Source: Novipirellula aureliae
GTDB lineage: Bacteria; Planctomycetota; Planctomycetia; Pirellulales; Pirellulaceae
NCBI RefSeq assembly: GCF_007860185.1
Contig: NZ_SJPY01000001.1
Span: 891,132 to 955,131 of the forward strand
Reading direction: 5' to 3'
DNA: 64,000 bases
A program made the translations under genes and the position numbers. The number at the start of each line of letters is the position of its first letter. Position 1 is the stretch's first letter. The notes beneath the pieces were generated by a model that was given only the letters and a program-made list of their open reading frames with translations, searched no databases and was not told the origin of the DNA. Positions 34,382 through 43,170 of the stretch are shown one piece after another.

Positions 34382-35569
34382 GTGGCAGCTTCATGGTGGA
34401 ATTGGGGAAGATCAACGGATGACGCAATGGATACGAGCGCTCGTTCGTATGAGCAGGCGGTCGAAAAGCTAAAGAGTGAACAACCGGTGCCGGCGATTTG
34501 GCTGTTTGGTAAAACGGGCAGTGGCAAGAGTTCAATCGTCCGTTTCTTGACGGGTGCTGAAGAAGCGACAGTTGGTGAAGGTTATCGACCGGAAACGAAG
34601 ACTTCACGGTGTTTCGACTTCCCCGATTCGAAAGAGCCGCTGCTGCGATTTGTCGACACGCGTGGTTTGGCTGAAGCGTCGTATGACCCCAGCGAAGACA
34701 TCGAGCGTTTTTCGGGCTCCACGCAGTTGGTGATTGTCACGGTCCGAATCGCCGACCATTCGCTCGACCAAGTGATCGAACCCCTGCGACAGGTTCGCGC
34801 TTCTGCACCACAGCGTCCAGTGCTACTCGTGCTGACTTGTTTGCATGAAGTGATGGGGACCGTGGATCTATCGGATGGGCCGGATCCCTTTGAAGAGAGA
34901 AGTGGGGTGGCTACTTCCATTCCTGATACACTGCGGGTTTTGATTGACAGGAAAAAGAAGCAATTCGATCGACTCTTCGATTCGATCTTGGCGATCGACC
35001 TGACGCCGATGGAAGATGGCTTCGCCGACCCTGAGTTCGGTGGCAAACGGCTGAAGGCAGCGATTCTCGAAAAGATGCCGCACGCTTATCGGCAAGCGTT
35101 ATTGGCAATCGAAGATACTGGTGCAAACGGCCAGGGCGATCCGATGTCACAGCGACAAAAGCGATCACGGTTGCAGGTATTGGGCTCCAGTGCAATGGCT
35201 GGCACTGCCGGTGCTGTTCCCATGCCGTGGGTTGATATTCCCGCCGTCGTTGCCATCCAAGCTCATTTGGCAATCAAGATTGCCCGCATCTATGAACAGG
35301 AGATCACACCAGCACGTTGGGCCGTTCTTAGCGGGGCAGCCGGTTCTCGCATTGCGATACGAATGGCCCTCAGAGAAACGCTCAAGTTCATTCCGTTCGT
35401 GGGCATGGCCGCCAGTGCTGCCAGTTCGTTTGCCTTTACCTATGCGCTAGGCATGTCATGGGATTGGTACTTTGCGGACCTTCGCAAGGGGAACGTGCCT
35501 GACCCCGAACAACTAAAAGTGATTTTTGCGGAACAACTCAAGCGAGGCCACCGATTATGGAACGCCTAA
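34382..35569 (+). CDS. P-loop GTPase with C-terminal DUF697-like membrane region
   Basis: A 395-residue protein. The GTPase domain shows G1 LFGKTGSGKSSIVRFLTG, G3 RFVDTRGLAEAS and an unusual G4 (VLLVLTCLHEV) instead of NKxD. The C-terminal third is hydrophobic (VPMPWVDIPAVVAIQAHLAIK, KFIPFVGMAASAASSF), as in DUF697 proteins. The start is GTG 34382, with AAAGGA about 10 bases upstream. Its 3' end overlaps the next GTPase gene by 13 bases, so both are co-translated and probably act together at the membrane. Confidence 0.8.
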   Translation: MAASWWNWGRSTDDAMDTSARSYEQAVEKLKSEQPVPAIWLFGKTGSGKSSIVRFLTGAEEATVGEGYRPETKTSRCFDFPDSKEPLLRFVDTRGLAEASYDPSEDIERFSGSTQLVIVTVRIADHSLDQVIEPLRQVRASAPQRPVLLVLTCLHEVMGTVDLSDGPDPFEERSGVATSIPDTLRVLIDRKKKQFDRLFDSILAIDLTPMEDGFADPEFGGKRLKAAILEKMPHAYRQALLAIEDTGANGQGDPMSQRQKRSRLQVLGSSAMAGTAGAVPMPWVDIPAVVAIQAHLAIKIARIYEQEITPARWAVLSGAAGSRIAIRMALRETLKFIPFVGMAASAASSFAFTYALGMSWDWYFADLRKGNVPDPEQLKVIFAEQLKRGHRLWNA

Positions 35570-37116
35570 AGAGTTCGCTGGTTGATGTTCGTCTGCGGAT
35601 GGTTGTTCTGTTTCTGCTATGGACATTGCCGGTTCTCTGCTACATCGTGATTGGGTTGATTGCGATTTATCAAACCGGGTGGATGAAATGGGTCTTGATC
35701 AGTTTGCCGATCGCGTGGACGAGTGCTTGGATCATCCGTCGAATGTGGCCGGCGGCGAAGTTGAGCCAGACGGGGCATACCGTTCCGCTAACCGCACCTG
35801 ATTTTTGGACGCCCATCGACGCATCCGCCATTGAACTGGTCGAACAATTTCGCAGCGAAGTCGACGATGTCAACTCGAAGACGATCACCGACGGTTGGCG
35901 ATTTATCGAAGATGCAAAGGTTTTGGCTCAACGGTTAGCGAACCATTATCACGCTGACACGGGCGGCAATCTGGTACATCAATTGACGCTCGTTGAGATG
36001 TTGGCAGTCATCCATTTGGCAACCGAAGATCTTGAAACATGGGTGCTCAGCAATGTACCGGGCGGGAACATCGCCACGATGGGGCAGTTAAAACAAGTGC
36101 CGGGCGTGGTCAATAAGATCGAGCTTGCGCAGAAGATTATCTATTTTGGTTCAGCGGTTTTGAATCCAGCCAAGTTGGCGGCGTATCCTCTATGGCGAAA
36201 ATCGGGGCAAGTGGTTGTCGAGTTGCAAGACGAGTTGGTACGCCGGTTCTATCAGCGTTATCTGCGGCAAGTCGGATACTATTTGATTGAGATGTATAGT
36301 GGACGCTTGAAGGCTGGATCGCAGCAGTATCGGCAACGTTTCGCAGAGATGGCAACAGCAGTGCATGCCGCAAGAGGGGATGCGCGGCCTTTGGAGTTGT
36401 TGCAAGATCTTGAAACCACGATTGCTGTGATGGGGCAGGTCAAAGCGGGAAAATCAAGTTTAATCAATGCTTTGACTGGCGACGCGACTGCTAAAACGAG
36501 TGTGCTGCCGGAAACGCAAAACGTTGCTCGATACCAGTTCCGATTACCCGATTCCGATAACAATCTAATCCTGCTTGACACACCCGGTTATAGCGAAGCG
36601 GATGTGACGAGAAAACAGCGGTCGGAGATTCGGACGGCTGTCGAAAAAGCTGACATCGTGTTGTTGGTGATGGCAGCAAATTCGCCAGCTCGCGATGCGG
36701 ACGTGAAGATGCTCAAGACACTCAGCGACTACTACCAAACGAAGCGGCAGCTTCGCCCGCCAACCATTATCGGTGTGCTGACGCATATCGATTTACTACG
36801 TCCCGTCCGAGAATGGCAACCGCCCTATGATTGGCGAAACCCGCATGAACTAAAGGAAGAGTCGATGGCTGCTGCGGTGGCTTATTGCCAGGAGTTGTTC
36901 GGCAGCACCGTGAGTGATTATGCGTGCGTTTACACCGGAGATGTTCATCCGTTGGAAAACCAGGTGGTCGATGAAGTCGTCGGAACGCTATTGGCTCATT
37001 TGCAGCAAGGGAAATCCGCGGCCGTTTTGAAAGCGTTTTACAAACAACTTAGTGAAAAACGTGTTTCGGAATTGACCAAGCAAGTGATCGGTTTGCTGAA
37101 ATCGGCCTTGTCGTGA
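35557..37116 (+). CDS. Membrane GTPase with N-terminal double transmembrane hairpin
   Basis: A 519-residue protein whose start overlaps the end of the preceding GTPase gene. Two N-terminal transmembrane helices (VVLFLLWTLPVLCYIVIGL and WVLISLPIAWTSAWII) anchor it; a helical middle region follows (about 90-280); the GTPase domain is C-terminal: G1 VMGQVKAGKSSLINALTG, G3 LLDTPGYSEAD, G4 GVLTHIDLL (THID in place of NKxD). The layout resembles dynamin-like or Era-like membrane GTPases with DUF697 partners. Role unknown. Confidence 0.8.
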   Translation: MERLKSSLVDVRLRMVVLFLLWTLPVLCYIVIGLIAIYQTGWMKWVLISLPIAWTSAWIIRRMWPAAKLSQTGHTVPLTAPDFWTPIDASAIELVEQFRSEVDDVNSKTITDGWRFIEDAKVLAQRLANHYHADTGGNLVHQLTLVEMLAVIHLATEDLETWVLSNVPGGNIATMGQLKQVPGVVNKIELAQKIIYFGSAVLNPAKLAAYPLWRKSGQVVVELQDELVRRFYQRYLRQVGYYLIEMYSGRLKAGSQQYRQRFAEMATAVHAARGDARPLELLQDLETTIAVMGQVKAGKSSLINALTGDATAKTSVLPETQNVARYQFRLPDSDNNLILLDTPGYSEADVTRKQRSEIRTAVEKADIVLLVMAANSPARDADVKMLKTLSDYYQTKRQLRPPTIIGVLTHIDLLRPVREWQPPYDWRNPHELKEESMAAAVAYCQELFGSTVSDYACVYTGDVHPLENQVVDEVVGTLLAHLQQGKSAAVLKAFYKQLSEKRVSELTKQVIGLLKSALS

Positions 37117-37474
37117 AGTCCCGAAAGGACGTCAAACGACGAATCATTTGCCATGATCGTTGAGGGATTCAGGTCTTGTAGGGGGTGACGCTTCCTCCAT
37201 AAGCATTTTGTAACTTATTGCCGTCGCCGACGAAGGTCAACGATGAATCAGGGGTTGCATCGGCCGCGAATGGATTTCGAATGCCGAACAGGGAGCCGTG
37301 GAGGGGGTGGATATTGAGTTGGTGAGTCCTTCACGCCAAGTGAATTGACCGTTACAACATTGAGTAGGATTAGCATGTAGCCAATCCTGTTTGAAGCGAC
37401 AGGCTGGGAGCCTATTTCACTTGCAGATCACGAGTCTCGGAGAGACTCGCATACTCCATCCACAAGAAGAGTCC
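37117..37474. other. Intergenic stretch with palindromes
   Basis: About 360 bases with no gene. It contains the palindrome AGGCTGGGAGCCT (37401-37413) and the 19-base element at 37431-37449. Confidence 0.5.
37431..37449. repeat. Palindrome CGAGTCTC-GGA-GAGACTCG
   Basis: A perfect 8-bp stem with a GGA loop. An identical 19-base copy lies at 53099-53117, at the edge of the second hairpin array, so it is a dispersed element 26 bases upstream of the prepilin peptidase start. Confidence 0.85.
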
Positions 37475-38668
37475 GTGGCACGAAGACGAAGACCGATTCG
37501 CTATGCGTCGATCTTGCTGATCGCGATTTTTTGTTGCAGCGTTCTCTACGTGTTTGGCATGGCGTTGCTGCAATCATCCCAGTCGAACTTATTGTCATTC
37601 TCTGATTTGATCATCCCTCGCTTGATCGACGTGGTTATCTTTTTGTGGTTGTTTTGGATCGGTTCTTCGTTTGGCAGTTTTCTGAATGTGGTTGCATGGC
37701 GGATGCCGCGAGGCGAATCGATCAACGGTCGCTCTCATTGCCCTCGTTGTCAGCATCAACTTGCCGCTCGAGACAATTTCCCCGTCTTCGGGTGGCTCGC
37801 ACTTCGAGGGCGTTGTCGAACTTGTCGATTGCCGATTTCGGCACGCTATCCGATCGTTGAATCAGCGGTGGGCATGTCGATCGCGTTCGTCGGTTTTGCA
37901 GAGATCAATCAAATTGCCTTGCCCCATCGCCCCCACTTGGGTCACGTTGGACCTCTCGGATCACCGGTGGTCGATGCCGCAACCTTGTTCATTCTTGCCT
38001 ACCATATCTTTGCCATCGCATTTGTTTGGGCGATGGGATTGATTCGGTTTGATCAACGACATCTGCCACGTGAATTGTCGATATTTGGTTTTGGGGTTTT
38101 GATCACCACCATGCTAGGTTTTCCGATCGTTGGAATCGTGCCGTGGCAAATGGATGGAGGGCATCTGCAAGACGCAAAATCGATCTTTGGTGGTTCCTAC
38201 TTGGATGCCTGGATGCGAGTTCTGACAGCATTGGTAGCAGCAGCGTTCTATGCCCGTTGTTTAGCGCCTGGTCTTTGCCGTGATGCGGATCCGAAGTTTG
38301 ATCCACTCGGAAAATCGACGCGTCGCTTGATCGATTTGATTTTGGTTTGCGCCGCGGCGTCGATCGTGGTTGGTTGGCAAATGCTGCCAACGGTCTTGAT
38401 TCTGGCGTCACTTATCTCGCTGCCGCTACAGAAACGTTTCCCCGACAGCGATGCGTTTGGAACCTTTTCGTTGGCGATGCCGGTTTCGTTGTCACTACAT
38501 ATCATGCTTTGGCGGTTGCTGCATCAGACTTGGTTTTGGCCCAGTGACGGCAGTCAACCGATAGTACTGCTAATTGCCGCTGGCGTCGTGCTGCTAATCC
38601 CCAATTGGCTTTATGAAAAGCCGAAGTTGGAGTCTCCACCGACGGATTCATCGTCTGATGAGGCTTGA
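37475..38668 (+). CDS. Prepilin peptidase (A24 family)
   Basis: An integral membrane aspartyl protease (397 residues) that cleaves and methylates prepilins. The N-terminal part has GSFLNVVAWRMPRGESI and a four-cysteine zinc site (CPRCQ...CRTC) followed by ISARYPIVESAVG. The two catalytic aspartates are probably D in GLIRFDQRHLP and D in RRLIDLILVCAAASIVVGWQ; the second lacks the usual GxGD context. The chosen GTG 37475 has AAGAAGAG upstream. It is far from the pseudopilin cluster at 1-9 kb, which it presumably serves. The next gene overlaps it by 11 bases. Confidence 0.85.
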   Translation: MARRRRPIRYASILLIAIFCCSVLYVFGMALLQSSQSNLLSFSDLIIPRLIDVVIFLWLFWIGSSFGSFLNVVAWRMPRGESINGRSHCPRCQHQLAARDNFPVFGWLALRGRCRTCRLPISARYPIVESAVGMSIAFVGFAEINQIALPHRPHLGHVGPLGSPVVDAATLFILAYHIFAIAFVWAMGLIRFDQRHLPRELSIFGFGVLITTMLGFPIVGIVPWQMDGGHLQDAKSIFGGSYLDAWMRVLTALVAAAFYARCLAPGLCRDADPKFDPLGKSTRRLIDLILVCAAASIVVGWQMLPTVLILASLISLPLQKRFPDSDAFGTFSLAMPVSLSLHIMLWRLLHQTWFWPSDGSQPIVLLIAAGVVLLIPNWLYEKPKLESPPTDSSSDEA

Positions 38669-40463
38669 TCGTTCATTTTACCGAGCGACGATTTTGTCCT
38701 CGATGGCAGTATGGGCAACCTACCTTGTCTCTGTTTTTTATAGGAGACCGATCTCCACTTCGGTTTACATCCATGTGTGGGTATTGCTTCAAGGGTTGAT
38801 GCTGATTCTTCCAGGATGGTTGTTCGCCGGATTCCTTGCCAAACGTTATCCGCGATTCGGGTGGACGGTTGGCTGCGGATGGATCGTGGGTATTCCGATG
38901 TTGGTGCTCTGTGATGCGATTGTCTACTCGTGGATGTCCGACCATCTTCTATCGGCCAGAATGTATCGAGTTACGACGGATTTACGGGGTAGTTTGATCG
39001 CCCACGCCCCGCTCCGTTCGGTGGTCGCGACGCTACAGAAATTGATCGTGTTTTTCTTGTTGGCTGCAATGGGGTATTGGGTGTCCGGATGGATCGCGAG
39101 ATCGAGCTACCTTTGCCATTTGCGATTGTCTCGTTTGCGAAGGAGCCTTGTGGTTGCGAGTGTTACAATGTTTTTCGCCGCGATGTTTCTAACGACTGCC
39201 TTCTATTGGCGACCAATATCGAAACACATGCGTTCGTCACCTAGCCTGCATCCATTTTGTGCTGCTGGATTGTTTCGGGATTCGCGAAACGCTGTATCGA
39301 AAGATGCAGCGATTGATTTGCCAGCAAGAATGGGAACGCTTTTTCGTCAAGATCAGGAGCATCGTTTGAAGTGGGCTGGCTTAGATTTTGACCAAGTGTT
39401 GCAGCGTAGTGACCGGCCGACCGATGTGTTGATCGTCGTGATTGAGTCACTGCGGCGTGAGTGTCTTGACGAGTTGGTGATGCCCAATCTGCATGAGCTT
39501 TCCTCCGTCGGAGTCCTGTGCAAGAACCATTTTTCGGGCGGCAATGCATCGAGCCACGGCATGTTCAGTTTGGTGAGCGGGTTGGAGGCAATTTGGTTTG
39601 AGCGTCCGGTTCGATTTCGCCCACTGATGAATCGCTTGTTTCGTCAATCGGGTTATCGACTCGGACTCTTTTCCAATCAGGATGATTGGCGATTGTTTTA
39701 TATGGACGCGTTTTTGAATTCGGAACAGTATGACAGGTATGAATGCGAACCGAAGGATTGGGTCGATGGCGATCGTCGTACCGTTGCTCGTGCGATGAAG
39801 TTTCTTGATGGGGATCGGGCGACGGATGCGAAGACACCCCGGCTTGCCGTGGTCTATCTCTATTCGACGCATGCTGACTATCGTAGCGATGTTGTCGATC
39901 GAATCTTTCAGCCAGCTGCGGATGATGATTTCCCGATTCCCTATTCGATCGATGATCGCAAGGCGGTTTGGAATCGCTACTGCAATAGTGCTCACACCGT
40001 CGACCGTCTGATCAAACCGTTGCTACGCCGCGACCGAATCATTATCGTCACTGGCGATCATGGCGAATCGTTTTTGGAAGATGGAACGTGTGGACATGGA
40101 ACGCGACTGAGTGAGTTTCAGAACATGACACCCGCGGTTCTCTACGCGCCAGGTATTCGTCCACTTACCATCACCCATCCGACGATGCACGCTGATTTGT
40201 TACCGACTTTGGTTGATTTGGCTGATTTGCCGATGGTTGGCGAAAGCCCATTCGACGGGGTGAATCTTATGGATGAGGCACAGCGACACGATCGAGTCTT
40301 TGTGACGCGTGATTATATGACCAACGAGGTTTGTTTGATTGGGCCGTGGACGATAAACCCAAGCGAACCCTTTGGCTATCGCTGCGAAGTAGATAGGGGG
40401 TCAGGCACGATCGAGTTGACCGAGCCGATCCTACCAAATGGAGATCGGGCGGTTGGCCGTTAG
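38658..40463 (+). CDS. Sulfatase-fold membrane enzyme (LtaS/EptA-like)
   Basis: About 601 residues. The N-terminal 200 residues hold four to five transmembrane helices (WATYLVSVFY, GLMLILPGWLFAGFLA, LIVFFLLAAMGYWVSG, VASVTMFFAAMFLTTAFY); then a sulfatase-type alkaline phosphatase domain: VLIVVIESLRRE (metal Glu), a Ser in GGNASSHGMFSLVSG at the nucleophile position (normally Thr), and IIIVTGDHGESF... with GHGTRL. It probably transfers a phospho-group to lipid or glycan. ATG 38658 lies inside the 3' end of the prepilin peptidase gene, so the two are coupled. Confidence 0.8.
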   Translation: MRLDRSFYRATILSSMAVWATYLVSVFYRRPISTSVYIHVWVLLQGLMLILPGWLFAGFLAKRYPRFGWTVGCGWIVGIPMLVLCDAIVYSWMSDHLLSARMYRVTTDLRGSLIAHAPLRSVVATLQKLIVFFLLAAMGYWVSGWIARSSYLCHLRLSRLRRSLVVASVTMFFAAMFLTTAFYWRPISKHMRSSPSLHPFCAAGLFRDSRNAVSKDAAIDLPARMGTLFRQDQEHRLKWAGLDFDQVLQRSDRPTDVLIVVIESLRRECLDELVMPNLHELSSVGVLCKNHFSGGNASSHGMFSLVSGLEAIWFERPVRFRPLMNRLFRQSGYRLGLFSNQDDWRLFYMDAFLNSEQYDRYECEPKDWVDGDRRTVARAMKFLDGDRATDAKTPRLAVVYLYSTHADYRSDVVDRIFQPAADDDFPIPYSIDDRKAVWNRYCNSAHTVDRLIKPLLRRDRIIIVTGDHGESFLEDGTCGHGTRLSEFQNMTPAVLYAPGIRPLTITHPTMHADLLPTLVDLADLPMVGESPFDGVNLMDEAQRHDRVFVTRDYMTNEVCLIGPWTINPSEPFGYRCEVDRGSGTIELTEPILPNGDRAVGR

Positions 40464-40504
40464 CGTAGGCTACGACTTCTCGAAGAGAGCATCCGCCCAT
40501 ACGA

Positions 40505-41032
40505 TCAAGTGGGGTGTCGCGGCCTTAGTTGGCAAAAGAAAGCTTTCTTTTGGTCTGGCAGTGAGTAGTCGAAACCGCAGGTTTGAAAGAAGAGTTCTGA
40601 CGAGCTAATAGCCATCACCTCCATGACTCCTAAATCGCGGGCCCGGCCGACACAAGACTCGACCAATGCCTTGCCAACGCCCACATTTCGGTAATCGTGA
40701 TGAACGGCAAGACTTAGGAGTTCAGCTAATTTTGCGCTATAGATTTCAATCGCAGCAAACCCGATGCACTGTTCTCGGTCTTCGACGGTTCGCACAGCCA
40801 TGAAGCCATGGCGGGTCAACTCGATCACTTCGGCTTCTGTTCGGGAAAGTAATTGCCGCTGGACAACGTACGGTCTTAACAACGCGTGGATGGCCGCAGC
40901 ATCGCTTGGCAACGCTTGGCGAATGGTCACCCCCGTTGGGAAGCTGCCCTCGATGAATGGTTCGTTTGCCGGTTGAGTTTGGCTGGACTGGGACGGTTGG
41001 GGGGCTGGATCAGGCGGAATGGAGTCGTCCAT
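40505..41032 (-). CDS. GNAT N-acetyltransferase (ArgA-like C-terminal domain)
   Basis: A 175-residue acetyltransferase. After a proline-rich N-terminus comes IRQALPSDAAAIHALLRPYV, LSRTEAEVIELT, and the acetyl-CoA loop LSLAVHHDYRNVGVGKALVES, then FFQTCGFDY. The region resembles the acetyltransferase half of N-acetylglutamate synthase. ATG 41032 was chosen because upstream extension has no homology and overlaps AroDE. It follows aroDE at 29 bases and is likely in its transcript. Confidence 0.82.
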   Translation of the reverse strand: MDDSIPPDPAPQPSQSSQTQPANEPFIEGSFPTGVTIRQALPSDAAAIHALLRPYVVQRQLLSRTEAEVIELTRHGFMAVRTVEDREQCIGFAAIEIYSAKLAELLSLAVHHDYRNVGVGKALVESCVGRARDLGVMEVMAISSSELFFQTCGFDYSLPDQKKAFFCQLRPRHPT

Positions 41033-41061
41033 GGTTAGCAAGGTTTCTTCAATGGGGGGTG

Positions 41062-42552
41062 CTAGTTCAGACGCACGGGACTGGTGGCATTTTTGATCGT
41101 TTTGCGTAGTGTCGCCATGGGCGCGTCCTGACCGGTAAACAATTTGTGTTGGTAGGCTGCTTGGCGAACAAACATATCGACACCCGTGATAATCCGACAA
41201 CCATGCTTGCGTGCATATTTGATTAAGAGGGTGCTTTCGGGGTTAAAGACGCAATCAAAAACCACCAAGAACTGCGTCATCGCACTGGCATCATACGGTG
41301 ACCGGTCGAGGTCGGGGTGCATTCCAATTGGTGTTGCATTGATCAAAAGATTGATCTTGGGTTCATGGCGTTGATCCCATTCGATTGCACGGCATCCTAT
41401 CTCGGAGGCGAGTACTCGGGTGTTATCCATCGTCCGCGAGGCGACGGTAACGTCGGCGCCTCGATGTCGAAGTCCCCAGGCAATCGCACGAGCGACATCG
41501 CCAGCACCGAGGATCAAGACATTGACGCCTTGCATTGGTTTCTCGACATCCTTCTTTAGCTTCAGTTTTTCCGAGATGCAGTCCATCGCAGCACGATAAT
41601 CGGTGTTGTAGCCCAAATTGTCTTTGCCTTGGTACACCATCGTATTGATCGAACCGATGCCACTGGCACTCGATTCGGCTTGCGTGCAATACTCTAAACC
41701 GGCCTGCGAATGAGGGGCTGCGACACTGACGCCACTGATTTTCAGATCTCTGACACTTTGCATGAATTTATGCAAATCGTTACTGGGGACTCGAAATGGC
41801 AAAAAGCGGGCGTTCAAGTCTTGTTCATAAAACGCGGTGTTATGGACTAGGGGAGCATAATTGTCGGCGACGGGATCGCCGACAATTCCAAAAAGCTCTG
41901 TCTCCGAGTTGATTTGTTTGTAGCGATACAGCTCCGTCATTTCTTTCCAGTTCAATTGGCCGGGAGCCAATTTTTTGTCAGCGCTATACGTTGCATAGGT
42001 AAATGGCGAACCGACTCGTTCACCAAGGATCCGAGTAATCATCCCGATTTCGCCCATGCAAATCCCAATCGTGGGTTGCTTTGCATTTTTGACCAACTCC
42101 AACATGCGAACGTTATCGGAAAAGGTCGTCGCCATCGAAGCAATTTTAACAATATCGGCATCCTCCTCAGCCATCGCAGCGGCGAGCGATTCAAGATCGT
42201 CGGGTGTCTGTGTGAACTCGTGGTAACTAATGACCCGTTTGGTCTTACCGTATCGAGGGATTTGCGATGCCACGTCGGCTTCGATATCGACATACTCAAC
42301 GCCTGCCGCGATGGCGGAGCGGAGCAGCATCATGCGTTCTTTTTCGCTCTTCATCCAACGTCCGCCATCTTCGCGGCGGCGGCAGGTGACGACGACCGGT
42401 CCCGGCCGATCGTCAATCAATCGCTTCAAATTGACTGCGCGTCCGATAAAATCGAGCCGTAGCTCGACCAACTCAGCACCTTGTTCGACAAGATACTTGT
42501 GTTCGGCGATCATTCGTTTGTGGCGAGCACGCCCAAGACTGACACAAATCAT
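41062..42552 (-). CDS. aroDE: Fused 3-dehydroquinate dehydratase / shikimate dehydrogenase-like protein
   Basis: Residues 1-215 are type I dehydroquinate dehydratase: ELRLDFIGRA, VVVTCRRREDGGRW, His in ISYHEFTQTP (H111) and the Schiff-base Lys in DADIVKIAS (K136). Residues about 220-496 are AroE-like with NADP site VLILGAGDVARAIAWGL, GSINTMVY and GYNTD. However, the substrate motif usually GxPIxHSxSPxxHN reads GDPVADNYAPLVHN, so both serines are replaced (N231, A233), and the catalytic Lys of the VxxPHK motif is Ser (VAAPHSQ, S282). The AroD half looks active; the AroE half may not be a normal shikimate dehydrogenase. Confidence 0.88.
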   Translation of the reverse strand: MICVSLGRARHKRMIAEHKYLVEQGAELVELRLDFIGRAVNLKRLIDDRPGPVVVTCRRREDGGRWMKSEKERMMLLRSAIAAGVEYVDIEADVASQIPRYGKTKRVISYHEFTQTPDDLESLAAAMAEEDADIVKIASMATTFSDNVRMLELVKNAKQPTIGICMGEIGMITRILGERVGSPFTYATYSADKKLAPGQLNWKEMTELYRYKQINSETELFGIVGDPVADNYAPLVHNTAFYEQDLNARFLPFRVPSNDLHKFMQSVRDLKISGVSVAAPHSQAGLEYCTQAESSASGIGSINTMVYQGKDNLGYNTDYRAAMDCISEKLKLKKDVEKPMQGVNVLILGAGDVARAIAWGLRHRGADVTVASRTMDNTRVLASEIGCRAIEWDQRHEPKINLLINATPIGMHPDLDRSPYDASAMTQFLVVFDCVFNPESTLLIKYARKHGCRIITGVDMFVRQAAYQHKLFTGQDAPMATLRKTIKNATSPVRLN

Positions 42553-43170
42553 GAAAAAAATCGAAAAAGATCAAGGAGAGAAGGTAAGGAAATTGCCATG
42601 GAAACGGGACGTCTACCCAATCGAAACGTTATCACCCCATAATAATCGAACAAAAACGATATGATTGCTCTAAAATGAAATGTTGGCTACTGGTCAATTT
42701 GTGGTGGTATTCGCCTCGCAAACCCAAACGCCCCCTATTTATATTTGAAATGGCTTCAAATAACAGGCCGAGAGCTGGGGAATCGATCGATGCTGAACCG
42801 AAGAGGTTCGACGCCCAGGGATTTTGCCAGCCCATGACCTGCATGGAAACCCGAGCGACATCCGTTTTAGGCTGATTGAACGACTGAGAACTGCTAGAAT
42901 CTAATGATCCTCTGCCAATCGAAAACTTCCCTTCAAAGTGATTTCACAAGTATGGCTGACAGAAATTCACACTTCTCGCTAAACGCCACCGCAAAGGGCT
43001 CGTTTGGGGGGCCCCGCCTGCGAACGCACGGCGGCAGAGACTGCCGCGTCGAAAAAGTTCCTCTCGGCAGCCGGAAGCTGGCAATTGATTGGGTTCCCGG
43101 GCAGGCTCGAAGAGCCACTGGGATAAGCATACCGGATCGGTTTGCACTGGAAACGGCGCAGCGTTCCCCG
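42553..43170. other. Intergenic/leader stretch with repeat-like words
   Basis: About 600 bases upstream of the PQQ-propeller protein. A frame from 42904 is continuous with that gene but passes through GGCGGCAG-AGA-CTGCCGC-type palindrome (around 43031-43050), typical of noncoding repeats here, so I treat it as leader. A 66-residue frame at 42675-42875 shows no features. Confidence 0.4.

Noticed and set aside
42675-42875. 66-residue frame before the propeller gene
   Set aside because: No ribosome binding site, no domain, no compositional support; kept only as intergenic sequence.
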